Program-made: the position numbers and the translations under genes
Source: Legionella feeleii
Lineage (GTDB): Bacteria; Pseudomonadota; Gammaproteobacteria; Legionellales; Legionellaceae
DNA: 64,000 bases
Direction of reading: 5' to 3'
NCBI RefSeq assembly: GCF_001467625.1
Contig: NZ_LNYB01000085.1
Coordinates: 733,620 to 797,619, forward strand
Notes under the pieces: model-generated
Databases searched by the model: none
Told to the model about the DNA's origin: nothing
The model's input: only the letters and a program-made list of their open reading frames with translations
In this document: positions 27,159 to 36,138 of the stretch, piece after piece
Layout: each line of letters begins with the position of its first letter
How positions within the stretch are numbered: the stretch's first letter is position 1

Positions 27159-29355
27159 GTATATAACTTCACCTTCTACCAGCCATTTATCAAAAAGTAC
27201 AGCTCAAATGGTAGACAAATTTATTAAGAGCGTAAATGGTGATATAGATGAGTTAAACAGGCTTATTAAAGTTTATAACGATACGAGGGATAAAGAAGGA
27301 AAAATTAGAGCCCTGCAAGGGGTATATCATTATGCAAAGATTGTGGATAGTAAGTACCAAGCTGCATATATGAGTTTTTCAGCTGGTTATCGTGAAACGA
27401 TTCATCAGACGTTATATAGCAATGTAAAGAAAGAATTTGCAAAGCTGGGAATTTTATCCTTACATAAGGTTTTAGAGATAAATCCTGCCTCGCCTCCTAT
27501 CACCCCTGTTAATAAAGATAGCTTTGCAGAAATACTTGCCAATATGTCGCCTGAAAAGACCTCGCGCTTGTTAACTATTTTAGCCGAGGGGGCAAAATTT
27601 GATTTGACAGATTTTAAAAGGTTATATAGCCGCGGCGAAGAAGGCTATGAGGAATTTCAATCCTTTTTAAAGAAGCACTCTATTCAATTTTTGGGCGGAG
27701 GAAATTCAAAAAATTTCAAAATCACTTCCCTTGCTGATGGCTCAGAAATTGTTTTGAAAGTCGATAATCGCTTAAATATGCCCAAAAAAGTTGAGGCGCA
27801 TCTCAGGGAGCATTCACTCAAGGCAACACTCACTCCAGTTGCGGCAGAACGACAAGCTACTTATGTGGACGCGAGTAGTAGTGAAAGATGGACTCGAACA
27901 TTGTTGCTAACTGAGTTTTGTGCTGGCGGTGATCTGGAGAGTCATTCAAAACAACGTCCGAACAATGCTGCTCGCCTGCAATCAGCTCTTGATATCTATA
28001 GTCAAATGGGAACTATTCTAAATGATATTAGTCGGGATGGCTGTGGTTTTCCTGACATGAAAAACACGAATTGGCTGTTAGATCGCAATGGAAGGGTACG
28101 TCTTGCGGACACCAAATCTTTTGCATTTACCGATGCGGCGGGAAATATTGATTACAAAAGTCCAGCAAATGAATGGTGCAGTCTTCTATCAACAGGTTAT
28201 ATGAATCCACCTGAATTTAAGCGTTGGGATAGAGTACCTTTCTCGGCAGATAAAATGCATTCTTTTATGTTAGGAAAAAATTTATATCAATATCTTACTC
28301 AATGTGATTTTGAATACCTTTATAGGAAAAATGATGCTGCAGAGTTTGATTTCTCAGCGCCAATTTTCCAAAGTGCACCAGGACGTCAATTAAAAACACT
28401 CATTTCTGCAATGATTAAAGTCGACCCGGCACAACGTATTCCAGTCAGTGAAGCAGTCTCTGAATTGACAAGAATCCAAAAAATAATTGCTGTAAATGAA
28501 TGTAATGAAATTTTAGAAAAAATTAACAGGAAGGGATTTGGCAAAGCGGATACAGCAATGAATGCATTTGTTATGGCTAAGCAGGCTGAGATTCTAGAAG
28601 CAAAAAATCTCGCTGAGGTTGGTAAAATAAAAGATGAATTAAACGCTTTCGAACAAGTTAAAGTGGATCCTCAATTAATAGGGTTAAGGGAGGCGCTAGT
28701 TAGTTCTGGAGATAGAAACGCTGTAATTGCATTAAATCAAATTCCAGTAAAAGAAAGAGGAAATATAATGGCGGCAACCTCTCCTGAAGCTCTTGTAGCC
28801 AAGGAGTTAATAGTTGTTCATCGTTACAAAAGTGAATGTAAGAGGGTTTTAGCTACAATTGCGCACGAAGAATTGGGTCCAAACGATGTGGCAATGAGGG
28901 ATTTTATTGAGAAAAAGAAACGTGCAATTGCAGAAACAAGCGATCCTGACGTACTTTTAAAACTAAAAACCGAACTAACAAGCACGTTGGAGCAGTTAAA
29001 AAAAGATTCTTCAGTCAAGGAGGTCAAATCAATTATTCAAGACTTTCGCAACAATGCAGGTTTATTGACTGTTGGTATGAATGCCAAGGCTACTCGAATT
29101 GAAGATGCTCTTATGAGGGTGCCAATTGAAGAAAGAAGAAATTTACATATCAGTAAAAACCCTGCTGCTGTTGAAGTTCAAAAGGCGATAGCTTCACACC
29201 GCTATTGGGGTAAAAGAGGGGAAGTCTATTTGAATAAAGATGGGACAGTTGATGAAAAGAAAGCGGCTAATAGCTTTAAGGATTTTAAAGCCCGCCTAAA
29301 TGCTGCGAAGGACTCTCCCGCAGAAGAGACTCCTGCCGTGCGTATGAAGACTTAA
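27145..29355 (+). CDS. Protein-kinase-like protein with duplicated C-terminal module, candidate effector
   Basis: Residues 180-440 carry the eukaryotic-like kinase layout. They include a glycine loop LGGGNSKNF (183-191), the ATP lysine K205 in VLKVD, a hinge LLTEFCAGGDLESH (254-267), a catalytic loop PDMKNTN with D304/K306/N309, a metal-site motif DTK at 322-324 in place of DFG, MNPPEF (353-358) in place of APE, and R431. The HRD His-Arg is missing (GFPD). Residues 1-170 are helical and unrecognised. After the kinase, two copies of a roughly 110-125-residue helical module follow (451-561 and 563-687). The Glu-bearing tail SPAEETPAVRMKT would suit Dot/Icm export, but that is inference. Confidence 0.82.
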   Translation: MAKLKYITSPSTSHLSKSTAQMVDKFIKSVNGDIDELNRLIKVYNDTRDKEGKIRALQGVYHYAKIVDSKYQAAYMSFSAGYRETIHQTLYSNVKKEFAKLGILSLHKVLEINPASPPITPVNKDSFAEILANMSPEKTSRLLTILAEGAKFDLTDFKRLYSRGEEGYEEFQSFLKKHSIQFLGGGNSKNFKITSLADGSEIVLKVDNRLNMPKKVEAHLREHSLKATLTPVAAERQATYVDASSSERWTRTLLLTEFCAGGDLESHSKQRPNNAARLQSALDIYSQMGTILNDISRDGCGFPDMKNTNWLLDRNGRVRLADTKSFAFTDAAGNIDYKSPANEWCSLLSTGYMNPPEFKRWDRVPFSADKMHSFMLGKNLYQYLTQCDFEYLYRKNDAAEFDFSAPIFQSAPGRQLKTLISAMIKVDPAQRIPVSEAVSELTRIQKIIAVNECNEILEKINRKGFGKADTAMNAFVMAKQAEILEAKNLAEVGKIKDELNAFEQVKVDPQLIGLREALVSSGDRNAVIALNQIPVKERGNIMAATSPEALVAKELIVVHRYKSECKRVLATIAHEELGPNDVAMRDFIEKKKRAIAETSDPDVLLKLKTELTSTLEQLKKDSSVKEVKSIIQDFRNNAGLLTVGMNAKATRIEDALMRVPIEERRNLHISKNPAAVEVQKAIASHRYWGKRGEVYLNKDGTVDEKKAANSFKDFKARLNAAKDSPAEETPAVRMKT

Positions 29356-29380
29356 TCGGTTGAAATGAGCTATGTACCTC

Positions 29381-30082
29381 TCAAGCAATTTTATTTCTGT
29401 GTGGAAATTGACTTAATGCGGAGCTTATTTGTTTGTACAAGTCAGGCAACCAGCGTGGTTGAGCGAAATTGGAAGTTGCTGGTTTAGCAATCCGCAGGTC
29501 GTTAGGTGCAATAATAAGTTTTACATGGCTTAAGCCTACACGGCGTACGAGAAGAAAAAGCTGATCAATAGCCCGATCACCGACTGCTAAACAACCAACA
29601 GATAATGATTTACCATGAAGAAAAATATTATTACCAAGTCTGCGGCGCCCATCTTTACTGGCTTGCAGCCGATCGAAATGATTTGGGTAATCAATCATCA
29701 TTGATAAGTGCATGCTACTGAAAGGATTAAATGTTATTAATCGATATATTCCCTCGGGGATTTGTCCATCTCTTTCTTTGAGTTTAGGGCCTAAACGACC
29801 GCTGAAGGCGGTTAATGGGTAAGTATGGATATAGCGCCAGGTAGTATTGCTATCTTTTGCCCATAATTCCATTCTTCTTTCTTTTTTGAAGGCTAAGAGT
29901 GCTATGTCTTTGGGAGGGTATGCGACGTTCGATTTTGCAAATAGTCTAAGGAGTTCTGGCTCAGTTCGCAGACCATATTTTCTAACTGCATTATCAACCG
30001 CATTGTCCCAATTTAATTTGGGAGCCATGCTGTAAGACGATGTAAATACTAATATTGATAAGACTAAAAACAAACTGCGCAT
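29381..30082 (-). CDS. Periplasmic L,D-transpeptidase-like (YafK/YkuD type)
   Basis: The 233-residue exported protein has a signal peptide (about 1-18) and a YkuD-type catalytic domain. The active-site motif is FLHGKSLSVGCLAVGD (H154 and C163 approximately), the YafK-like H-G-x(4-6)-S-x-G-C form. These enzymes cut or form links involving meso-DAP in peptidoglycan or its lipoproteins. It converges on the kinase-like gene with 25 bases between. Confidence 0.88.
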   Translation of the reverse strand: MRSLFLVLSILVFTSSYSMAPKLNWDNAVDNAVRKYGLRTEPELLRLFAKSNVAYPPKDIALLAFKKERRMELWAKDSNTTWRYIHTYPLTAFSGRLGPKLKERDGQIPEGIYRLITFNPFSSMHLSMMIDYPNHFDRLQASKDGRRRLGNNIFLHGKSLSVGCLAVGDRAIDQLFLLVRRVGLSHVKLIIAPNDLRIAKPATSNFAQPRWLPDLYKQISSALSQFPHRNKIA

Positions 30083-30211
30083 AATAGTAATAGTATAAAA
30101 ATTTCCGACATGTTAACAAAAAATAAACAATGGAACAAATTATCTACAAGGTGATTTTATTTTCCCATTCTTTACAATTACTCTATCTAACCTCTTGTAT
30201 AACAAAACAAA

Positions 30212-30823
30212 TTATAAGGAATCAGAATCCTGCTTAAATTTGTTTTGTAGTTGTATCGGTAACTGTTTAACAACAAAACCAGGAGCAGAATCCAGCCGCC
30301 CTACAGAAGGGAGCAAGCCATAGTGGTTAGGGCACATAAACCTTACAGTACTATCAGGCCCAATTTTATAAAAGACATATTTATAATCACAATAAGTTTG
30401 TTTGTTAAAGCTAGCCACTTGCAAAATGGGGGTTCCTGGAAGTCTATTTTCAACAAACACTGCGTTCACCCATAAATTTCCTAATAGAAGAAACAGTCCT
30501 GTGATGAGGCATGCAGATAACAAGCCTGTACTATAGTGAATCAATTTGGTTTGAGTATTACTACTTAGGCTGAATAACAAATAAATAGTTGCTGCGAGCA
30601 AGACGATTAAATTGAGTGAGTAAATTATAGCGTGGGTATAATTAAAATAGCTACCAAGAATTTCACCACCGGAAGCACGGTAATGCAAAGCTAATGCAAT
30701 AAGGCTTAACCATAAAGAGGCGACAATATAGTTTTTACGTTGTAATCTAATGCCTAAAAGAAAAAAAAGGCACCCCAAAAAGGGGAGTAAAAAATGGATT
30801 GCATCCATCAAGTTCATCATCAA
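30212..30823 (-). CDS. Membrane protein of unknown function
   Basis: The 203-residue protein has five hydrophobic segments (about 5-25, 30-50, 62-82, 95-115) and a soluble C-terminal half containing VASFNKQTYCDYKYVFYKIG and VRFMCPNHYGLLP. I recognise no family. Three adjacent ATG codons at the start make the exact start uncertain by two residues. Confidence 0.7.
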   Translation of the reverse strand: MMMNLMDAIHFLLPFLGCLFFLLGIRLQRKNYIVASLWLSLIALALHYRASGGEILGSYFNYTHAIIYSLNLIVLLAATIYLLFSLSSNTQTKLIHYSTGLLSACLITGLFLLLGNLWVNAVFVENRLPGTPILQVASFNKQTYCDYKYVFYKIGPDSTVRFMCPNHYGLLPSVGRLDSAPGFVVKQLPIQLQNKFKQDSDSL

Positions 30824-30959
30824 GCTAGTCCCTTTCTAAAATTAGAGTCAGTTAATGCGCTTAACTCAGTAGAAATATCTCATTAGATTGAGATAGTAGA
30901 GTATCAGATTTTTATAGAAATGCACCAGCTATGATTTACTCAGGCTTTGTATTATGCAT

Positions 30960-33029
30960 TCAATGCAAATTCTCTTTCTGAATTTCTAAGTCTGTTGACT
31001 CTCTAATTAATAATAATATGGGTTCTACAACAATTGGTAATTGTTTTTTGGCATTATTTACAGGTAAAGGAAGTTGCCGTTGTAAAAATTGAGGGAGGGC
31101 ACTACTGACATAGATAAGTGAATTTGGCTTATTTTTATTCCTTAAATTCATTTGTTTTAATTCGTGGGGTTTTAAAGGATTGCGAGGATGAACGCTTCCT
31201 AGCCAGAGCGGTTGATGAAAATGGTGTAAATGATAGTTAGAGCGCCAAATTCGCAAAATTTGCATGGGGTTCCCATCATTAGGCTGATAGGTCATCACGA
31301 GAACCGGTTTACGATTTAAGTAGAGTTGCGCCATTAGAGGAAGTTGCGCAGAGGCCCCTTGCCCGCTAACCCGAGTTAAGATTGAATTAAAAAGAGAATC
31401 ATGCTGCTTTTTCCAACCAAAAGCCGTGAGGGCATTGGTAAAATGAACTAACGAACCAGCATACTGAATATTGAACAAACTGATACGTTGGCCAATGCGA
31501 TTGGTACGATACATAGGTAAAAGAGGTTTCCTTTGATTCCACCACAATTCATCAGTAAATACATATTGGGCAAAATAGGGTTGATGGCTTCGTATCGATT
31601 TATTATAGGTTAACAAACAAGAGGTCATGCTTCCTAAAAACAATGAGACTAAAATAATGGCAGGTACAAGGAATGGGCGAACAACCTGCTGAGCCTGACG
31701 CCTATAAAATAACCAATGGCTGAGACTAAGGCTAAAACCACAGAGATAGGCACCGAGGTTATCGGTGAACCAGTTATCTCCCAAATAAATCGATGCTAAT
31801 CCGGCAAGCAACAAGCTTAATGATAAGATTATTTTGAAAAGGCCATTTAGTCGTCCCGGATAATAGGTTTTCATATAAAAGATAAGGGATGAAAACAAGG
31901 CCGTAGCATAAGTAAGCTCAATAGTTGGAAAGGAGTTACCAGCTTGAATTTCCAAAAGATCTTGCGGCCGAGGACTGTGGATAAGCAAGTGCACGGCTAG
32001 AAGTATAAGGGTGCAAAACAAATTGAGGCTTAGCCAATAAGTTAAGGAGCGCCAGTCTTGTGCATAAACTGTTAAGGCGGTCACAGTTAATATCAAAGTA
32101 ATTAATGTTAAAGGACTTACTATTTGACTAACAACAATGAAAAAAACATCAAAGGCATGCGTACGCAGGCTTTGCATGAAAAGATGTGTGGGACTATTAA
32201 GGACACTAATCCAGTCGCCATGCATCACAAGTGCAGCAAGAATAAGAAATAAAAGAGTACTTAGCCCAAGCAACATAACTAGGGCTGCAGTTGGATAATA
32301 ATTGGTTTCGTAGGCAGGCGTAACCAGTTTGAAAAATTTAGCCCAGTGAGGATGAGTTGAAGACCAGGACCAAAAATCATGTAAACTCGATCGTAGTAGG
32401 CGATTAATGCGGATAAAGAGCCACTTAAGCCCTACACTCAACAACCAAATACTTGCCAGTAAAACTAAAATAAGAACGAAGAGGCGAGTAGCACTTTCAG
32501 GGGAGAGTTCACTACTGGCTGCACCAATTAACACACCAGGGGTAACATAAATAATTGCCCAAGCAATAGCTGAAAGGGCATTGGCAATAAAAAAGCGCCA
32601 ATGACTCATGTGCATCATTCCTGCAATTACCGGAATAATGGAGCGTAAGGGGCCTATAAATCGCCCTACCAACACGCTTTTACCGCCGTGTCGGGCAAAG
32701 TAATCTTTGCCATAAAATAACCAGTTCGGGTAGCGGCTAAAAGGCCAGATGCTAACAAGTCGGTCGCTAAAGGCGTAGCCTAGCAAATAACTGCTACTAT
32801 CTCCTGCAATTGCTCCCAAAGTTGCAGCAAGAAGTGTTAAATCAATACGCATAACGCCTGATCCGGCAAGAATGCCAATAGCAGTCATAGTGACTGAACC
32901 AGGGATGATCGAGCCGACAATTGCTAGTGATTCAGTAAGCGCAATGAGGAACGTTATAATTAAGGCCCAATGAGGATGGGTATAAAGCCAAGCAGTTAAT
33001 GGTTCAATGTAATCAGTGAATAAATGCAT
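30960..33029 (-). CDS. DedA-PAP2-LssY_C fusion membrane protein (LssY-like)
   Basis: The 689-residue inner-membrane protein has three parts. Residues 10-205 are a DedA/VTT domain, with E33 and the FIGPLRSIIPVIAG motif (124-137). Residues 270-440 align with PAP2 phosphatases. Residues 485-680 match the LssY C-terminal domain. The PAP2 part keeps R354 and D423, but the catalytic histidines are gone: PSGH reads PTIE (368-371), and SRxxLGxH reads A412-S413 with N419 for the histidine. It may therefore be a non-hydrolytic lipid-binding relic. LssY belongs to the Legionella lss locus, and the lssB-like gene lies 4.5 kb away. Confidence 0.88.
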   Translation of the reverse strand: MHLFTDYIEPLTAWLYTHPHWALIITFLIALTESLAIVGSIIPGSVTMTAIGILAGSGVMRIDLTLLAATLGAIAGDSSSYLLGYAFSDRLVSIWPFSRYPNWLFYGKDYFARHGGKSVLVGRFIGPLRSIIPVIAGMMHMSHWRFFIANALSAIAWAIIYVTPGVLIGAASSELSPESATRLFVLILVLLASIWLLSVGLKWLFIRINRLLRSSLHDFWSWSSTHPHWAKFFKLVTPAYETNYYPTAALVMLLGLSTLLFLILAALVMHGDWISVLNSPTHLFMQSLRTHAFDVFFIVVSQIVSPLTLITLILTVTALTVYAQDWRSLTYWLSLNLFCTLILLAVHLLIHSPRPQDLLEIQAGNSFPTIELTYATALFSSLIFYMKTYYPGRLNGLFKIILSLSLLLAGLASIYLGDNWFTDNLGAYLCGFSLSLSHWLFYRRQAQQVVRPFLVPAIILVSLFLGSMTSCLLTYNKSIRSHQPYFAQYVFTDELWWNQRKPLLPMYRTNRIGQRISLFNIQYAGSLVHFTNALTAFGWKKQHDSLFNSILTRVSGQGASAQLPLMAQLYLNRKPVLVMTYQPNDGNPMQILRIWRSNYHLHHFHQPLWLGSVHPRNPLKPHELKQMNLRNKNKPNSLIYVSSALPQFLQRQLPLPVNNAKKQLPIVVEPILLLIRESTDLEIQKENLH

Positions 33030-33039
33030 AGATTATCTA

Positions 33040-33648
33040 TCAGTGTTCAAATTGAGTTAAAAATGCTTCAGTAAACAGTTTACTGGCGCCAGCAACACTT
33101 ACGTCCGGTACATAATCACTTATTTGAGCCATTTTCAGTTTAGCAAAACCACAAGGGTTTATACTTTGAAAAGGGGCGAGATCCATAGCAACATTAAGCG
33201 AAATTCCATGATAAGTGCAACCATTTTTCACGCGTAAGCCAATAGAGGCTATTTTTTTATCTTCAACATAAACACCAGGCGCACCACATCGTATTGAGCC
33301 GGGGATCTGATAATTTGCCAGAAGATTTATCAAAACTTGCTCTAGCTGGCTTACCAAGGTTCTAATACCAAGATGGCGCCTTCGGATGTCCATTAATACA
33401 TACGCAACCAATTGGCCCGGACCATGATAGGTAACTTGTCCACCGCGATCACTCTGGACGATTGGGATATCATTAGGGTTTAAAATATGCTCAGCCTTAC
33501 CAGCTTGTCCTTGAGTATACACTGCCAAATGTTCTAGTAGCCATAATTCATCAATTGTACTTTCATTCCGCATAGAGGTGAATGATTTCATTTTATCCCA
33601 AACTGTTAAATAGGGTTGTAGGCCTAAATTACGGATATTAATCATCAT
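33040..33648 (-). CDS. lipB: Lipoyl(octanoyl) transferase
   Basis: LipB moves octanoate from acyl-carrier protein to lipoyl domains of 2-oxoacid dehydrogenases. The 202-residue protein has the family signature [23 protein letters not shown] (about 70-92), the catalytic cysteine in INPCGF (about 167), and the lysine in [21 protein letters not shown]. The start overlaps the upstream ybeD gene by four bases. The operon is dacA-dat-ybeD-lipB, a layout common in gammaproteobacteria. Confidence 0.96.
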   Translation of the reverse strand: MMINIRNLGLQPYLTVWDKMKSFTSMRNESTIDELWLLEHLAVYTQGQAGKAEHILNPNDIPIVQSDRGGQVTYHGPGQLVAYVLMDIRRRHLGIRTLVSQLEQVLINLLANYQIPGSIRCGAPGVYVEDKKIASIGLRVKNGCTYHGISLNVAMDLAPFQSINPCGFAKLKMAQISDYVPDVSVAGASKLFTEAFLTQFEH

Positions 33649-33911
33649 AACACCATTTTGATGTCAGGATGCTTGGTTAAGTCGCGGTAAAGCGCATCAA
33701 GCGTCAATTGATCTTTGGCATGCACCACTGCAGTAATAGCTAAATAATTCCCGTGCTTGCTTTCTTGATGCCTGATTGCTTTATCCGGTGTTTCTGGAAA
33801 ATGTTTGTGAATAATCTCTATAATATCCGTGGCGAAATTAGCGTTTTTTTTCCCAACTATTTTCAGAGGAAAATCACAAGGAAACTCGATCATAGATTTT
33901 TTATCATTCAT
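33645..33911 (-). CDS. ybeD: DUF493/YbeD family protein
   Basis: The 88-residue protein matches Ybe[15 protein letters not shown] at the N-terminus and [38 protein letters not shown] at the end, the ferredoxin-like DUF493 domain. It is associated by position with lipB and lipoate metabolism; its molecular role is unclear. It overlaps lipB by four bases and dat by eight. Confidence 0.94.
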   Translation of the reverse strand: MNDKKSMIEFPCDFPLKIVGKKNANFATDIIEIIHKHFPETPDKAIRHQESKHGNYLAITAVVHAKDQLTLDALYRDLTKHPDIKMVL

Positions 33912-34755
33912 GAGTGTTTTTTATCAGTTGTTGATAGTGTTCATTCAGTTGTTGCCAATACATACCACCGTAGCCTTTGCCGATGATGCAATCATTAATA
34001 CGTGTTACGGGATAAATTTCTTTAGTCGTACTCGTTATCCAAACTTCCTGCGCATTAAAAATAGATTCAATGGGGATTTTTTCTTCTTGCAGGGGTAAAG
34101 AAAGCGATTTTATGAGATCAATCGTAATCTGGCGTGTAATGCCAGGTAGACAAAGGTTATCCAATACAGGTGTACGAATAGTCCCCTGTGCATCTACTAA
34201 AAAAATATTGCTCGCACTTCCTTCAGTTAAAAAACCTTCACGGGATAAAATCGCGGTATTTGCTCCTACGGATACAGCATCGTCATTAGTGAGGATATTT
34301 GCCAATAAAGACGTGGTTTTAATATTACAACGTGACCAGCGAATATCTTCCACCAGCATGGCATGCAAACCGCGTTTTTTAGCTTCAAAACTGGGGTAGG
34401 GGGTATGCAGGGTAAACGCAATCACCGTGGGATTTAATCCCTCCGGGATGTCGTGTTTGCGTAGTCCCTGATTACCACGGGTGACTTGTAAGTAAACCTG
34501 CAAATCACCACTACCATTTTGTTTAATCAGTTCATGAAAAATCGCACGCCAATCAATGTCAGGCATCTTAATTCTTGCCTGAGTGAGGCTGGATTCCAAT
34601 CTTTGTAAATGGCTATTCACGAAGAAAGTATGTCCATTGTATACCGGAATTACCTCATAAACAGCGTCGCCGAATAAAAAGCCACGGTCAAATACCGATA
34701 TTTTCGCGTCCTCTGTTTTACAGTAATCGCCGTTAAGATACACAATGCCTGTCAT
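33904..34755 (-). CDS. dat: D-amino acid aminotransferase
   Basis: This PLP enzyme of fold class IV interconverts D-alanine and D-glutamate. The 283-residue protein opens with VYLNGDYCKTEDAKISVFDRGFLFGDAVYEVIPVYNG. It has the PLP lysine in RCNIKTTSLLANIL (about 146) and EGFLTEGSASNIFLV (about 171-185). Branched-chain aminotransferase is an alternative in this fold, but the position next to dacA and the sequence style favour the D-amino acid enzyme. Confidence 0.92.
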   Translation of the reverse strand: MTGIVYLNGDYCKTEDAKISVFDRGFLFGDAVYEVIPVYNGHTFFVNSHLQRLESSLTQARIKMPDIDWRAIFHELIKQNGSGDLQVYLQVTRGNQGLRKHDIPEGLNPTVIAFTLHTPYPSFEAKKRGLHAMLVEDIRWSRCNIKTTSLLANILTNDDAVSVGANTAILSREGFLTEGSASNIFLVDAQGTIRTPVLDNLCLPGITRQITIDLIKSLSLPLQEEKIPIESIFNAQEVWITSTTKEIYPVTRINDCIIGKGYGGMYWQQLNEHYQQLIKNTHE

Positions 34756-34774
34756 AGCTATGCCTTTGCCTTTA

Positions 34775-36004
34775 CTAACCGAACCAACGCTTAAATGTTA
34801 ATCGGACAGAGTCTTTCATTCGAGTAAAAATACCTCCTTTTTCAACGTCTTCAAGCGCGTAAAGGGGTTGAGTTGATATTATATTGTTGTCAAATTGAAT
34901 AACCAGTTCGCCAATAGCATCCCCTTTAGCAATAGGTGCTTGAAGATTTTGGGGGACTTTTGTATTAATGCTTAATCGTTGATATTGACCATTAGGAATA
35001 GTGACAAATTGATCTTCACGCACCCCAATGGTTAATTTATCTGTTGAGCCTTTGTAAATAGGGGTTTCAGCAATGGATTGACCGGCTTTATAAAGTGCAT
35101 GAGTTTCAAAAAAGCGAAAGCCATAGTTAAGTAACCGTTCACTGTCGTCTGCTCTTGCTGATTCGCTAGGAGAGCCCATGACAACAGCTAATAAGCGCAT
35201 ATTTTCTCGTTTAGCTGATGATACCAGGCAAAAACCAGCCTCGTTGGTATGTCCTGTTTTTACTCCATCGACTTGATTATCTCTCCATAACAGACGATTG
35301 CGGTTAGGCTGACGTATTCCATTATAGGTAAACCATTTCTGTTTATACCAATGGTAATATTGAGGAAAATCATTAATTAGGGCACGACCCAGGATAGCCA
35401 AATCCTTCGCGGTGGTATATAGATTGGGATCCGGTAAACCAGTACTGTCGGTGAAATGGCTATCCTTCATACCCAGATTTTGTGCTTGTTGATTCATAAT
35501 TTCAGCAAAGCCAGGCTCGCTACCACCTAAATGCTCAGCCATTGCAACGCATGCATCGTTACCAGAGTCTACAATAATACCCTTTAACAGGTCTTCAATA
35601 ACCACATCTTGCCCTTCTTTGACAAACATGCGTGAACCACCGGTTTTCCAAGCATCACGACTGATATGAACGTTATCATTTAAATGAATCTGCTGATTAT
35701 GTAATGCATGGGAGATGACATAAAGTGTCATCATTTTGGTTAGGCTGGCTGGAGGTAATTTTTCCTCGCTATTTTTTTCAGCGATAATTTTACCACTGTT
35801 TACATCAATAAGAATGTAAGCCTTGGCATTTAGTGTGGGTGCTGAAGGGGTAATCAGTGGTTTGTTCGCAACGGGGGATGAAGCAGGTACGGCTCCAGAC
35901 AAACCGGATTTAGGTAAAACATCAACCGCCGCATAAAAACTATTAGATGTTGCAAGTAGCGTAGTTGCGATTAATAAGCGAATGAAAGGAAATGGTAACT
36001 TCAT
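34775..36004 (-). CDS. dacA: D-alanyl-D-alanine carboxypeptidase (PBP5/6 type)
   Basis: This periplasmic low-molecular-weight penicillin-binding protein trims the terminal D-alanine of peptidoglycan. A signal peptide (MKLPFPFIRLLIATTLLATSNSFYA) precedes the catalytic domain, with SxxK as ASLTKM, SxN as DSGND and KTG as VKTGHTNEAG. A C-terminal beta domain and an amphipathic anchor (TRMKDSVRLTFKRWFG) follow. I chose the ATG at 36004, which gives 409 residues and a clean signal peptide. Upstream in-frame starts (36019, 36073) add sequence that does not resemble an export signal. Confidence 0.95.
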   Translation of the reverse strand: MKLPFPFIRLLIATTLLATSNSFYAAVDVLPKSGLSGAVPASSPVANKPLITPSAPTLNAKAYILIDVNSGKIIAEKNSEEKLPPASLTKMMTLYVISHALHNQQIHLNDNVHISRDAWKTGGSRMFVKEGQDVVIEDLLKGIIVDSGNDACVAMAEHLGGSEPGFAEIMNQQAQNLGMKDSHFTDSTGLPDPNLYTTAKDLAILGRALINDFPQYYHWYKQKWFTYNGIRQPNRNRLLWRDNQVDGVKTGHTNEAGFCLVSSAKRENMRLLAVVMGSPSESARADDSERLLNYGFRFFETHALYKAGQSIAETPIYKGSTDKLTIGVREDQFVTIPNGQYQRLSINTKVPQNLQAPIAKGDAIGELVIQFDNNIISTQPLYALEDVEKGGIFTRMKDSVRLTFKRWFG

Positions 36005-36138
36005 GGTTTCTATACTCATTATTACAAAACGCCGCCATCTTACCACAGCCTGAATGATGCAACCAAATGGCATTAGGGTATTTTAATACGATTTAGCTTT
36101 GTATATATTAGGTAAATATTATTTGTTCGAGTTAAAGA

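Noticed and set aside
27120..27160. Frameshift joining the 123-residue ORF and the kinase-like gene into one protein
   Set aside because: The kinase frame has a stop at 27127-27129, a few codons before its ATG, and neither end resembles a broken domain. Gene overlap is the simpler reading.
34070..34399. Plus-strand open frame of 109 codons across dat
   Set aside because: It is a shadow of a well-supported class IV aminotransferase on the minus strand; no motif or ribosome site.
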